DNA from: Lysobacter sp. 5GHs7-4
GTDB lineage: Bacteria > Pseudomonadota > Gammaproteobacteria > Xanthomonadales > Xanthomonadaceae
DNA: 64,000 nt
Reading direction: 5' to 3'
Assembly (NCBI RefSeq): GCF_021284765.1
Contig: NZ_CP089924.1
Coordinates: 1-64,000 of the forward strand
The translations under genes were made by a program, and so were the position numbers. The notes below the pieces were generated by a model. The model did no database searches and was not told where the DNA came from. It was given only the letters and a program-made list of their open reading frames with translations. This document shows positions 24,718-34,500 of the stretch, in pieces. The number at the start of each line of letters is the position of its first letter. The first letter of the stretch is position 1.

Positions 24718-25617
24718 TTACAGCGCCACGCCCTGCACTTCGCTGGTCAGCTTCAGCGCGCTGGCCAGCGGCACGACGTCGCCGGAATCGACATCGGACA
24801 CGCCGATGCGCTGGTTGCCGGTTTCGCCGCGCAGCCAGGCCGGTTCGCGGCGCGTACCGCGGACCTCGGTGCGCCACTGACCGGGACGGGTCTCGCGCAT
24901 GCCCGGCGCCTGGAACTCCACCGGCATGCTGACGGTGAGATCGCGGGCGCTGGGATGGTCGGTGTGCAGCTGGACGTTGAACTCCCAGTTGCGCGCCGCG
25001 CGCGCGGTCGCCTGTTCCAGCGCCGACACGCCCTGGGCCAGGGTCTTGTCGCTGCCGTAGACGTTGAGCAGGCTGGTCTGCACCGGCGTGGCTTCCAGCA
25101 CGCGGCCTTCCGGCGACAGGCGCAGGTACAGCAGCACCACGCCGCCGACGCGCGCACGCGCCAAGCCTTGCGGATACGCAGGCGGCAGGATCTTGCGGCT
25201 GCTGACGGTGACCGCGGCCGGCGGCGCATCCGGCAGCACGCCGTAGCCGGTGGCCGGGAAGGTCACGTTGTCGACGGTGACCGCGTAGCGTTCCTCGCCC
25301 AGCTGGCGCGCGGCCAGCGTCACGCGCATGCGCGCCTTGGCGGTGACCGCCTTGCCGTCGATCAGCACCGGTTCGAAACGCCAGGCGCGGACCTGCCGTT
25401 CCAGGCTGATGCGGACGTCGTCGGGTAGCGGGGTTTCGCTGCGGTACTCGACCAATGCGCCGCTGGGGTCGATCTTGATCTCGCTGTCGACGCGCGTGGT
25501 CATGATCGAGTTCACCGCCGGTTTGGGCGGGGTCGGCGGGGTTTGCGCCTGGGCCGCGCAGGCCAGGGCCAGCGCGGTCGCCGTGAAGGCGGCGCGCTTG
25601 AGGGAGTTTCCTTGCAT
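24718..25617 (-). CDS. Periplasmic protein with TonB-C-like domain
   Basis: The ATG at 25617 gives 299 residues with signal peptide ending ACAAQAQ and then a Pro-rich stretch (TPPTPPKPA). Two related halves are seen. The first has PDDVRISLERQVRAWRFEPVLIDGKAV; the second has KILPPAYPQGLARARVGGVVLLYLRLSPEGRVLEATPV followed by AARNWEF. The PxYP...GxVxxxxxVxxxGxV pattern is the TonB C-terminal fold. With a cleavable signal peptide and no membrane anchor it is not a classical TonB. It is divergent from the two-component genes, separated by 165 bases, and followed by the secreted protein and effector genes. Confidence 0.75.
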   Translation of the reverse strand: MQGNSLKRAAFTATALALACAAQAQTPPTPPKPAVNSIMTTRVDSEIKIDPSGALVEYRSETPLPDDVRISLERQVRAWRFEPVLIDGKAVTAKARMRVTLAARQLGEERYAVTVDNVTFPATGYGVLPDAPPAAVTVSSRKILPPAYPQGLARARVGGVVLLYLRLSPEGRVLEATPVQTSLLNVYGSDKTLAQGVSALEQATARAARNWEFNVQLHTDHPSARDLTVSMPVEFQAPGMRETRPGQWRTEVRGTRREPAWLRGETGNQRIGVSDVDSGDVVPLASALKLTSEVQGVAL

Positions 25618-25782
25618 CGTGTAGCTCCTGTGGATGGTGCGTGGATGCGTCGCGGCCAGGGCTCCTGCCCTGCGTCGGCCGCGCGCGTTGCGAGCTTAAC
25701 AATGCGCGCGCCGATCCGGCGGGCCGGCATCACCGTTCTGCCGCAGGCCGCTGCGTCCACGCCGGCGCAGTAAGCTTCGTCC

Positions 25783-26460
25783 ATGCGCCTGCTCGTACTC
25801 GAAGACCAGACCGATCTGCGCGAAGCCGTCGCCGGTCGCCTGCGCGCGCACGGGCACGCGGTGGACGAAGCGGCGGACCTGGCCGACGCCGAGTCCTACG
25901 TGCGGTCGTACGCCTACGACGCCTTCGTGCTCGACCGCAGCCTGCCCGACGGCGATGCGCTGGCGTCGCTGCGACAGTGGCGCCAGCGCGGCATCGGCAC
26001 GCCGGCGCTGTTCCTGACCGCGCGCGACGCGGTCGAGGACCGCATCGACGGCTTCGCCGGCGGCGCCGACGACTATCTGGTCAAACCGTTCTCGATGGAC
26101 GAACTGATGGCGCGCATCGCCGCCATCGGCCGTCGCGGCGGCACGATCCGCCCCAGCGTGCTGCGGGTGGCCGACCTGGAGATCGACCTGGGGCGCCGCG
26201 AAGTGCGTCGCGGCGGCATCGCCCTGCCGCTGCGGCCCAAGGAATTCTCGCTGCTGCAATTGCTGGCCGAGCGCGCCGGCCAGGTGGTCGCGCGCAACGA
26301 CATCGTCGCCGCCTGCTGGGGCGAGGAGCAGGCACCGGCGTCCAATGCCGACGAAGTGCTGATCGCCGCGCTGCGCCGTAAGCTCGGCAACCCGCCGCTG
26401 CTGCGCACGGTGCGCGGCGCCGGCTATCTGCTGGACGGAGCCGATGCCGCGCGCACGTGA
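25783..26460 (+). CDS. OmpR/PhoB-family response regulator
   Basis: The 225-residue product has a receiver domain with Asp8, phospho-acceptor Asp51 (VLDRSLPDGD), Thr79 and Lys101. A winged-helix output domain follows at about 128-220 (LRPKEFSLLQLLAERAGQVV; RTVRGAGYLL). It is paired with the histidine kinase gene downstream, which starts 17 bases before its stop. Promoters for it and for the divergent TonB-C-like gene share 165 bases, so the latter is a possible target. Confidence 0.93.
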   Translation: MRLLVLEDQTDLREAVAGRLRAHGHAVDEAADLADAESYVRSYAYDAFVLDRSLPDGDALASLRQWRQRGIGTPALFLTARDAVEDRIDGFAGGADDYLVKPFSMDELMARIAAIGRRGGTIRPSVLRVADLEIDLGRREVRRGGIALPLRPKEFSLLQLLAERAGQVVARNDIVAACWGEEQAPASNADEVLIAALRRKLGNPPLLRTVRGAGYLLDGADAART

Positions 26461-27676
26461 CGCGCTGCTGCGGCGCCTGCACCTGCGCCTGACCGCGATC
26501 TGGACCGCGGCCTGGCTGCTGTGCGTGATCGTGCTGTGCGCGGTCGCGGTGGCCACGCATGCGCGGCTGACCCAGCTCGACCTCGCCTCCAGCGCGCGCC
26601 TGCGCGCCACGGCGGTGTACGGGCTGACCTGGTTCGACGCGGACGGGCGCTTCCACGATGCGCTGTTGCGCAAGGAGCCCGGCGTGCTCGACGCCGGCAG
26701 CGACATCTGGGTGATCGCCGGCGGACCGCCGCCCAAGGTGCTGCTGCGCCCCGATCGCGCGCGCTTCGATCTCGCCGATCCGTCGGCGTTGGCGCAACGC
26801 GTGCTGCGCGAGGGCGAAGACGCCGCCGAGGAAGGCCGCGACCGACGCGGCCGCCCCTACCTGCTGCAGACCAAGGTGACCTACGACGATCGCGACCGGC
26901 CGGTGGCGGCGATCCTGGTGCTGGCCGACCCCAGCGCGCGCGACGCCACCCACGCCGCGTTCGTGCGCTGGACGCTGCTGATCGCGGCCGCGCTGGCGGC
27001 GTTCGGCATCCTGGTCGGGCATCTGCTGTCGCGGCGCTCGCTGCGCCCGGCGATCGCCTCGTTCGAACAGCAGGAGCGCTTCATCGCCGCCGCCGCGCAC
27101 GAACTGCGCACGCCGGTCGCGCGGTTGCAGGCGCTGTGCGAAACCGCCCACGACGGCCGCGAACCGCCGGCGCAGATACTGGCGCGCGTCGAGCGCGTCG
27201 CCGGCCAGACCGCCGGCCTGGTCGATCAGCTGCTGTTGCTGGCGCGCCTGGACGCGGCGGCCGCGCCGGTCCGCAAGGAACCCGTGCGCCTGGACCTGCT
27301 GGTCGAGGCGATCCTGCCCGAGGAGCACGAGATCGCCTTCGAGGCCACCGAGTCGGTGGTGGAGGCGGACCTGCGGCTGGTGCAGACCGCGGTGCGCAAC
27401 CTGATCGACAACGCGCGGCTGCACGGCGCCGCCGATGCGACCGCCGAACCGGTCCGCGTGACGGTCAGCGGCCGCAGCGTGATCGTCGAGGACCGCGGCC
27501 CGGGATTTCCGCAGGCGCTATTGGAACGCATCCGCGAGCCGTTCGTGACCGGCCCGACCAGCCGCGGCACCGGGCTGGGTCTGGCCATCGTCCAGCACAT
27601 CGCGCAGCTGCACGGCGGCGAGTTGCGTTTGCACAATCGCGAGGGCGGCGGCGCGAGGGTGGAACTGTTGCTCTAG
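26444..27676 (+). CDS. Sensor histidine kinase
   Basis: The 410-residue product has two membrane segments (about 15-37 and 180-200) flanking a periplasmic sensor of ~140 residues without a named family. The dimerisation and phospho-acceptor box AAAHELRTPVARLQAL has His219. The ATPase domain shows NLIDNARLHG, VEDRGPGFP and GTGLGLAIVQHI. It overlaps the regulator gene by 17 bases. The sensor resembles QseC/PmrB-type kinases in layout; the signal cannot be told from sequence. Confidence 0.93.
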   Translation: MPRARDALLRRLHLRLTAIWTAAWLLCVIVLCAVAVATHARLTQLDLASSARLRATAVYGLTWFDADGRFHDALLRKEPGVLDAGSDIWVIAGGPPPKVLLRPDRARFDLADPSALAQRVLREGEDAAEEGRDRRGRPYLLQTKVTYDDRDRPVAAILVLADPSARDATHAAFVRWTLLIAAALAAFGILVGHLLSRRSLRPAIASFEQQERFIAAAAHELRTPVARLQALCETAHDGREPPAQILARVERVAGQTAGLVDQLLLLARLDAAAAPVRKEPVRLDLLVEAILPEEHEIAFEATESVVEADLRLVQTAVRNLIDNARLHGAADATAEPVRVTVSGRSVIVEDRGPGFPQALLERIREPFVTGPTSRGTGLGLAIVQHIAQLHGGELRLHNREGGGARVELLL

Positions 27677-27988
27677 CGCGATGCGTCGCCGCGACACCGG
27701 GCACGGCATCGGGCCACGTGGGATGCGGCGGCAACCGCATCGTCGCGAATCCGATGCGGCGCGATGGTGCGGTTCGCCTCCGGCTCACCACACCCTACGG
27801 CGGTTAGGTTTGATGCGGTGATAACCACATCATCGCGAACACAGCGCTCAGGCGTCATTAGCGCCCGCCGTACCGAGGCCACGGCCGGGCCGTCGACCAG
27901 ATCCGGCGCCGCCCAACGCCCATATCAGCTGGATGTCAGCTTCGCTGCCTAAGGTGCGCTCCCAGGCCCACCACCCGAGCAGAATCCC
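27677..27988. repeat. Intergenic region with imperfect GATGCGG direct repeats
   Basis: No gene in this ~310 bp. GATGCGGCGGCAACCGCATC, followed by GTCGCGAA, begins near 27722 and folds on itself (GATGCGG/CCGCATC). A diverged copy, GATGCGGTGATAACCACATC, followed by ATCGCGAA, begins near 27812. A related piece with GATGCGGTTGCCACCGCATC occurs near 31432. These look like short dispersed REP-type elements. The last ~80 bases carry the leader of the next gene (GAGCAGAATCCC before ATG). Confidence 0.5.
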
Positions 27989-29128
27989 ATGCACACCGCC
28001 CTCCCCCTCCCTGCCGCGCGCAGCGGCTGGTTCGCCCTGATCGCCGGCGCCCTGTTCGCCGCCGCCAGCCTCGCCGCCCCGGGCGTCGCGCAGGCCCAAT
28101 CGGGCTACATGCCCGACGAGACCGCGCGCCACGAAGGCACCTGGCTGCAATGGCCGCACGCCTACACCTACGGCCGCGCCTACCGCGACCGCCTCGACCC
28201 GACCTGGGTGGCGATGACCCGCGCCCTGGTCGCCAGCGAGAACGTGCACTTGATCGTCTACGACGCCAACGAGCAGACCCGCGTGCGCAACCTGCTGGTC
28301 GGCGCCGGCGTGCCGATGGCCAAGGTGAGCTTCCTGATCCGCCCCACCGACGACGTCTGGGTGCGCGACAACGGCCCGATCTTCGTTTACGACCGCAACG
28401 AGCGCCTCACCATCACCGACTGGGGCTTCAACGGCTGGGGCTACGACGCGCCCTACCGCAAGGACGACACCGTGCCCGCGACCGTCGCCTCGCGCCTGGG
28501 CCTGCCCAGCGTGGACCTCAACGACGTGGTGCTGGAAGGCGGCGCGATCGAGGTCGACGGCCGTGGCGTGCTGATGGCCACGCGCAGCTCCACGCGCGAA
28601 GCCAACCGCAATCCGGACCTCAGCGAAGCCGAGCTCGAAGCCGTGCTGGCCGACCAGCTGGGCGTGTCCAAGTTCATCTGGCTGGACGGCGCGCCGGGCG
28701 GTAAGGACGACATCACCGACATGCACATCGACGGCTTCGCGCGCTTCGGCACGCCCGATACCGTGGTGACCATGAACCGCGCCGACCTGCGCGAATGGGG
28801 CCTGTCCTCGGCCGACGTCGACCGCCTCTACGGCGCCAGCGACATCGACGACCGGGCCTACCGCTTCGTGCACCTGCCGCTGACCGCGCGCAACGTGGTG
28901 ACCGCCTACGGCTACAAGCTGGGTTACAAGGGTTCGTACGTGAACTACTACGTCGGCAACACCGTGGTGCTGATGCCCGAGTACAAAGACCCCAACGACG
29001 CCGTCGCCAAGGCCATCCTGCAGCGCCTGTACCCGGGCCGCAGCGTGGTCGGCATCGACGTGCGCAACCTGTACCGCAACGGCGGCATGGTGCATTGCGT
29101 GACCCAGCAGCAGCCGGCGGCGCTGTAA
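27989..29128 (+). CDS. Secreted agmatine deiminase / peptidyl-arginine deiminase family protein
   Basis: The 379-residue product has an N-terminal signal peptide (cleavage near GVAQAQ). The PAD_porph (PF04371) core includes HEGTWLQWPHAYTYG, TDDVWVRDNGPIFVYD, VVLEGGAIEVDG, DMHIDGFARF and GGMVHCVTQQQP, the last with catalytic Cys370. Cytosolic agmatine deiminases (AguA) make N-carbamoyl-putrescine from agmatine. The export signal and the absence of aguB nearby suggest an extracytoplasmic substrate, either agmatine in the environment or arginine residues in proteins. The gene stands alone and is followed by a strong terminator. Confidence 0.9.
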   Translation: MHTALPLPAARSGWFALIAGALFAAASLAAPGVAQAQSGYMPDETARHEGTWLQWPHAYTYGRAYRDRLDPTWVAMTRALVASENVHLIVYDANEQTRVRNLLVGAGVPMAKVSFLIRPTDDVWVRDNGPIFVYDRNERLTITDWGFNGWGYDAPYRKDDTVPATVASRLGLPSVDLNDVVLEGGAIEVDGRGVLMATRSSTREANRNPDLSEAELEAVLADQLGVSKFIWLDGAPGGKDDITDMHIDGFARFGTPDTVVTMNRADLREWGLSSADVDRLYGASDIDDRAYRFVHLPLTARNVVTAYGYKLGYKGSYVNYYVGNTVVLMPEYKDPNDAVAKAILQRLYPGRSVVGIDVRNLYRNGGMVHCVTQQQPAAL

Positions 29129-29163
29129 GGCGCCGACCGACGCAACGGCGAGCAGCCGGCCCA

Positions 29164-29195
29164 GGGGCGGATTGATTTCGAATCCGCCCTTTTTC
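29164..29195 (+). terminator. Rho-independent terminator of the deiminase gene
   Basis: GGGCGGATT (29165-29173) pairs with AATCCGCCC (29181-29189), loop GATTTCG, followed by TTTTTCT. It begins 36 bases after the stop. Confidence 0.95.
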
Positions 29196-29520
29196 TATCC
29201 GCTCGCGAGCGCGGGCAACGCACGCCTTCGGTAGCGTCCGCACATCCGGGCACTTCACGCGCGGATCGTGCCCGTCCCGGATGCCACCGCGGCCATGCGC
29301 TGCGATGCCACGCAGCGGCCCACCCCACGCCCTCGGCCCGGCCGTATCGCCGCTTAACTACGCCCGCCCGCAGGATCGCAGCCCTGCCGCGGCGCGCCAT
29401 CGCCGATTGGACCGCTGGAACGGAAGCTGTTTCCCGTCTGCGCGTCCCCACCGCGCCAATCAGGCTCGGTAAGATGAAGCGGTCGCGGATGGCGCGATGC
29501 AGCGGCGACGAGGGTGATGC
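29196..29520. other. Gene-free stretch before the antiporter gene
   Basis: About 325 bp between the terminator and the Kef-type gene. No gene or obvious repeat is seen. The last 20 bases carry the ribosome site GAGGGTG before ATG at 29521. A promoter is presumably between 29340 and 29490, but none is clear. Confidence 0.4.
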
Positions 29521-31356
29521 ATGCATAGCGGCGGTCTGGAACTTGCGCTGGTCTTCCTGCTGGCCGCGGTGATCGCGGTGCCGGTATTCCGCAAGTTCGG
29601 ACTGGGCGCGGTGCTGGGCTACCTGGCCGCGGGCGTGGTGCTGGGCCCGTACGGGGTCAAGGTGATCCGCAACGCCGAGCCGGTGCTGGCCGCATCGGAA
29701 ATCGGCGTGGTGATGATGCTGTTCGTGATCGGCCTGGAGCTGTCGCCGTCGCGTTTGCGGGTGATGCGCAAGCCGGTGTTCGGCGCCGGCGGCCTGCAGG
29801 TGCTGCTCAGCGGCCTGGCGCTGGGCGCGATCGCGATGTTCGGCGGCGGCCTGGGCTGGAAGGCGGCGCTGGTGGTGGGCGTGGGCCTGGCCCTGTCCTC
29901 CACCGCGGTCTGCCTGCAGCTGATGTCCGAGCGCAAGGAGCTGACCAGCGATTACGGCCGCCTCGCCTTCGCCATCCTGTTGTTCCAGGACTTGGCCGCG
30001 ATCCCGCTGCTGGCGGCGATCCCCTTGCTGGGCAAGGCCGCGGCCGTGCAAGGCGGCGGCCTGGAGTGGATCGCGATCGCCAAGGCGGTGGGCGCGATCG
30101 GCGCGGTGATCTTCGGCGGCCGCGTGCTGCTGCGGCATGTGTTCCGCATCGTCGCGCGCACGCAGATGCCGGAAGTGTTCACCGGCGCGGCGTTGCTGAC
30201 CGTGCTGGGCGCGGCCTGGGTGATGCAGATCGCCGGCCTGTCGGCGGGCCTGGGCGCCTTCATCGCCGGCGTGCTGCTAGCCGACTCGGAATTCCGCCAC
30301 GAACTGGAATCGCAGATCGATCCGTTCAAGGGCCTGCTGCTGGGCCTGTTCTTCATGGCCGTGGGCATGAGCATCGACCTGCAGCGGGTGATGTCCGAGC
30401 CGGCGATGATCGCGGCGATGGTGGCGGTGCTGATGGCGGTGAAGTTCGCCCTGCTGTTCGGCATAGGCCTGCACCCGGGCGGCCTGGACAAGCGCGAATC
30501 GGTGCAGCTGGCCGCGGTGATGTCGCTGGGCGGCGAGTTCGCCTTCATCGTGTTCAACGAAGCGGTCAACGCCGGCCTGCTCGACGACCCCAGCCGCGAC
30601 CGCCTGATCGCCGCGGTCGGCGTGTCGATGGCGCTGACGCCCTTGCTGCTGATCGCGGTCTCGCGCGCGCTGTCGGCGGCGCCCAAACCCAAGCCCAAGC
30701 GCGAGTTCGACACGATCCCGGACAACCATCCCAAGGTGATGATCGCCGGCATGGGCCGCTTCGGCCAGATCGTCGCGCGCCTGCTGCTGGCGCACAAAGT
30801 GCCGTTCATCGCGATCGAGAACAGCGCCGAGCAGGTCGACTTCATGCGCCGCTTCGGCAACATGGTCTATTACGGCGATCCCGCGCGCCAGGAGTTGCTG
30901 CGCTCGGCTGGCGCCGCCCAGGTCGACGTGTTCGTGATCGCCATCGACGACCTCGACGGCAACATCCGCACCGTGCGCACCCTGCGCCGCCTCTACCCGC
31001 GCGCCAAGGTGTTCGCGCGCGCCCGCGACCGCCGCCACGCCTGGCAGCTGATGGACCTGGGCGCCGAACCGATCCGCGAGACCTTCCACTCCAGCCTCAA
31101 GCTGGGCGAGGACGTGCTGGTCGCGCTGGGCGTGGCGCCGGATGTCGCGCGCGACCACGCCGAGCGCTTCCGCGATCACGACGAACGCATGCTCAATGCC
31201 CAGTACCTGGTCCACGACGACGAGGCCGCCTTGCTGCAGTCGGCCAAGGACGCGCGCAAGGAGCTGGAAGAGCTGTTCGAGGCCGACCAGGGCGAAGGCC
31301 TACTGGGCGAGATCAGCGCCGAGGCCGACAAGGCCGCGCAGCGTTCGCTGCATTGA
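29521..31356 (+). CDS. Kef-type monovalent cation:proton antiporter (CPA2) with TrkA-N domain
   Basis: The 611-residue product has about 12 membrane segments over the first ~380 residues (Na_H_Exchanger fold), including LAFAILLFQDLAAIPLL. A TrkA-N Rossmann domain follows from about 400 (MIAGMGRFGQIVARLL, with GMGRFG as the nucleotide loop). The C-terminal ~100 residues are charged and helical. The layout matches KefB/KefC and YbaL, potassium/proton antiporters gated by NAD(H) or glutathione adducts. No ancillary kefF/kefG gene is adjacent, so the kefB or kefC name is not assigned. Confidence 0.9.
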   Translation: MHSGGLELALVFLLAAVIAVPVFRKFGLGAVLGYLAAGVVLGPYGVKVIRNAEPVLAASEIGVVMMLFVIGLELSPSRLRVMRKPVFGAGGLQVLLSGLALGAIAMFGGGLGWKAALVVGVGLALSSTAVCLQLMSERKELTSDYGRLAFAILLFQDLAAIPLLAAIPLLGKAAAVQGGGLEWIAIAKAVGAIGAVIFGGRVLLRHVFRIVARTQMPEVFTGAALLTVLGAAWVMQIAGLSAGLGAFIAGVLLADSEFRHELESQIDPFKGLLLGLFFMAVGMSIDLQRVMSEPAMIAAMVAVLMAVKFALLFGIGLHPGGLDKRESVQLAAVMSLGGEFAFIVFNEAVNAGLLDDPSRDRLIAAVGVSMALTPLLLIAVSRALSAAPKPKPKREFDTIPDNHPKVMIAGMGRFGQIVARLLLAHKVPFIAIENSAEQVDFMRRFGNMVYYGDPARQELLRSAGAAQVDVFVIAIDDLDGNIRTVRTLRRLYPRAKVFARARDRRHAWQLMDLGAEPIRETFHSSLKLGEDVLVALGVAPDVARDHAERFRDHDERMLNAQYLVHDDEAALLQSAKDARKELEELFEADQGEGLLGEISAEADKAAQRSLH

Positions 31357-31582
31357 GCGCAACCGCGACGCCGTAGGTGCGGTAAGCCGCAGGCGAGCCG
31401 CACCGGCACCGTCCATCACGCATGCGCGGCGATGCGGTTGCCACCGCATCCTACTAGCGACGCCGTGCTTCTAGCCCCTCTCCCGCGCGCGAACATACGC
31501 GCGGATTCGGTCGTCGCCGCATCCTATTCGAACACCGCCACATACGCGCGTTCGCCGGCGCGGACGCATCGCATCCGATCGC

Positions 31583-34500
31583 TCAACGCTCGCGCAGAAA
31601 GCGCGCCATCGACACGCCATTGCCCGGTGCGGGCGGCGCGAACTCGGCCGCGATGTCGACGAAGCCGCGCATCACCGCGATCTCGCGCGGGGTGCGGTTG
31701 AGCGCGTCGCGCAGATCTGGGTCGGCGCCCGCGCGCAGCAAACGCTGCACCACGCGCAGCAGGCCGTGCAACGCCGCCAGGTGCAGCGGGCCGAAGCCGC
31801 GCGGGTCCTGCGCGTCGAGCGCGGCGTCGTGGTCCAGCAGCAGATCCAGACCGGCGACCAGCACGTCCTCGTCGGCGGCGGTGCCCGGCTCGGCGCGCGC
31901 CCCCAGCAGCAACAGCAGCGGCGTGGCGCCGGCGGCGGATTCGTCGGCGTCCACACCGGCCAGCAGCAGGGTGTCGAACAGCGCGACCAGGCGGCTGCGT
32001 TCGCGCGCGGTGAAGCCGTACATCGCCGCGCAGTGCAGGGCCATGCGGCCTTGCGCGTCCTGGGCGTGGACGTCGGCGCCGGCGGCGAGCAGGCGCGCGG
32101 CCAGATCGGTCAGGCCCAGCGCGCAGGCGACCATCAGCACGGTCAGGCCGCCGGGCAGGCGCTGTTCCAGCGAGGCGCCGGCCGCGACCAGGCGGTCGAC
32201 GATGTCGCCATGGCGCATGCTGACCGCGGCCGACAGCGGCGTGGCGCCGGAATGCGCGGGCAGTTGCGGATCGGCGCCGCGCGCGAGCAACAGATCGACC
32301 ACGGCGCGATGGCCGCCGCCAGCCGCGCGCAACAGCGCGCTGCAGCCCTGGCGGTCCAGCGCATCCACCGGCAGGCCCAGGTCGAGCAGGCGGCGCACCG
32401 CATCGGCGTCGCCGACGATGGCGGCGGCGGGCACGTCGAAGGCCTGCAGCGGACGCTTGGGCAGCGGCCAGCCGCGCCAGTCCAGCCAATCGGCGAGGTC
32501 GCGACGGCCCGACGACAGCGCCACGCCCAGCGGCGTCTGGCCGTCGGCGGCGAGCAGATCGGGCGATGCGCCCTGCGCGACCAGGCGCTTGAGCATGGTC
32601 TCGCGACCCAACGCGGCGGCCAGGTGCAGCGCGCTCATGCCGTGGCTGTCGCGGGTGTCCAGGGCCACGCCGATCGCGACCAGACGATCGACCAGACGCG
32701 TCCAGCCCAGGCGCACCGCCAGCGCCAGCGTCGGATCGCCGTTGCGCGAATGCGCGAACGGATCGGCGCCGCGCTCGATCAGCTCCAGCGCGAACTGCTC
32801 CAACCCGCGCGCGGCCTGTTCGGCGCTGGCGCAGGCGGCCAGGAAGCGCGCCAGGCCACCGGCGCCGGCCGGCGACACCGCGCGGCGCAGCAGCGCCTGC
32901 AGCGCCGGCACTGCGGCCGGACCGCGGCTCAGCAGGGCGAACATCGGGGTGTCGCCGTGGGTGTCGCGCACCTCGGCATCGGCGCCCTGCGACAGCAGCC
33001 AGGCGATGCGCTCGGGCGACAGCGCGTTTTCGTCGTCGTGCAGCTGCGCGCCCAGCTCGGCCGGCGTGAGCAGCTTGACCAGGCCGCCCAGGTCGGCGGC
33101 GCGGCCTTCGCGCAAGCCGTCGCGCAACAGGCTGGCGGGCATGCGGTCGGGCAGCGGCGCATCGCCGTTGTCGTCGTCGCTGACCGCGGCCGGCAGCGGA
33201 TAGGCGCGGTCCAGCGCGGCCACCAGCGACCAGCGGCCGGCTTCGGCGGCGCGGTCCACCGCGCGCTTGCCGATGCCATCGCGCTGTTCCGGATCCACGC
33301 CCAGATCGAGCAGGCGCTGCACCAGCGCCGGGGTGGCGTTGTCGGCCATGCAGGCCAGGGCCAGCGCGTTGCGGCCGTCGGCGTCGGTCATCGCCGCCTC
33401 GGCGGCGCCGCCGCGCGGCAGGTGTTCGAGCAGGCGCTCCAGCACGCCCAGGCGCGCGCCGCGCGCAGCCTCCAGCACCGGCGTGCGGCTGTGCGCGTCG
33501 ATCGCGTTGGGGTCGGCGCCGGCGGCCAGCAGCACGCCGACGATGTCGAGATGGCCGGCGTAGGCGGCTTCGTGCAGGGCGCTGCGGCCGAGCGCGTCGC
33601 GCGCGTCGATCTTGGCCTTCTGCTTCAACAGCAGGCTGACGCCGGCCGGGTCGTCTTCTTCGGTGCCGGCCGCGGCCAGCAGCACCGGTTGGCCGCCGGC
33701 GGGCTCAGGGCGCGCGCCGCGTTCGAGCAGGAACTTGGCCAGCCGCCAGTTGCCGCCGGCGCAGGCCACGCCCAGCGGCGACTGGCCGTCGCGGTTGAGC
33801 GGGTCGAGCTCGGCCTGGGCGTCGCGCAGCAGCGCGGCCACGCCGGGGTCGGAGCTGCGCGCGGCATGGTGCAGCGGGGTGTTGCCGTCGCCGTCGGCCA
33901 GGCGCGGATCGGCGCCGTTGGCCAACAGGGTCATGACCGCGTCGGGGCGGCCGTGCCAGCTGTCGCGGGTCGCCGCCAGCAGCGGCGTCATGCCGGCGGT
34001 GGCGGCGTTGAGATTCACGCCGTGCGCGATCAGCGCACGCAGCAGGCGCAAGTCCGGCAGCACCGCCGCCAGCACCGCCAGGCTGCGCTGGTCGCGCTCG
34101 TCGGCCGGCGGCGCGGCGTTGACGTCGGCGCCCAGTTCGATCAGTTCCAGCGCGCGTTCGACGCGACCGCCGCGCGCGGCCGCATACAGCGCCGGCTCCA
34201 GCGGTTCGCCGCTGAGCAGCGGCGCCTGACCGGCGTCCAGCGGCTCCTCGTCGGCGACGAAGTCCAGGCCCGGCAGCGGATCGGCCGGCTCGATGCGCTG
34301 CAGCAGCCAATGCAGCGGCGGCGAGCCCAGGGCCAGCGCGATCGCCAGCCCCCAGCGGCCGCCCTCGGACAGCAGGCCCGGCCAGGCCAGGGCGATCACC
34401 GCCGCGACCAGAGCCGCGACGATCGCCGCCACGCCCAGGCCGCGCCAGGCGCCCAGCTCCAGTTCGCTCAGCGCCTGCCAGTACTCGCGCAGGCCGCCGC

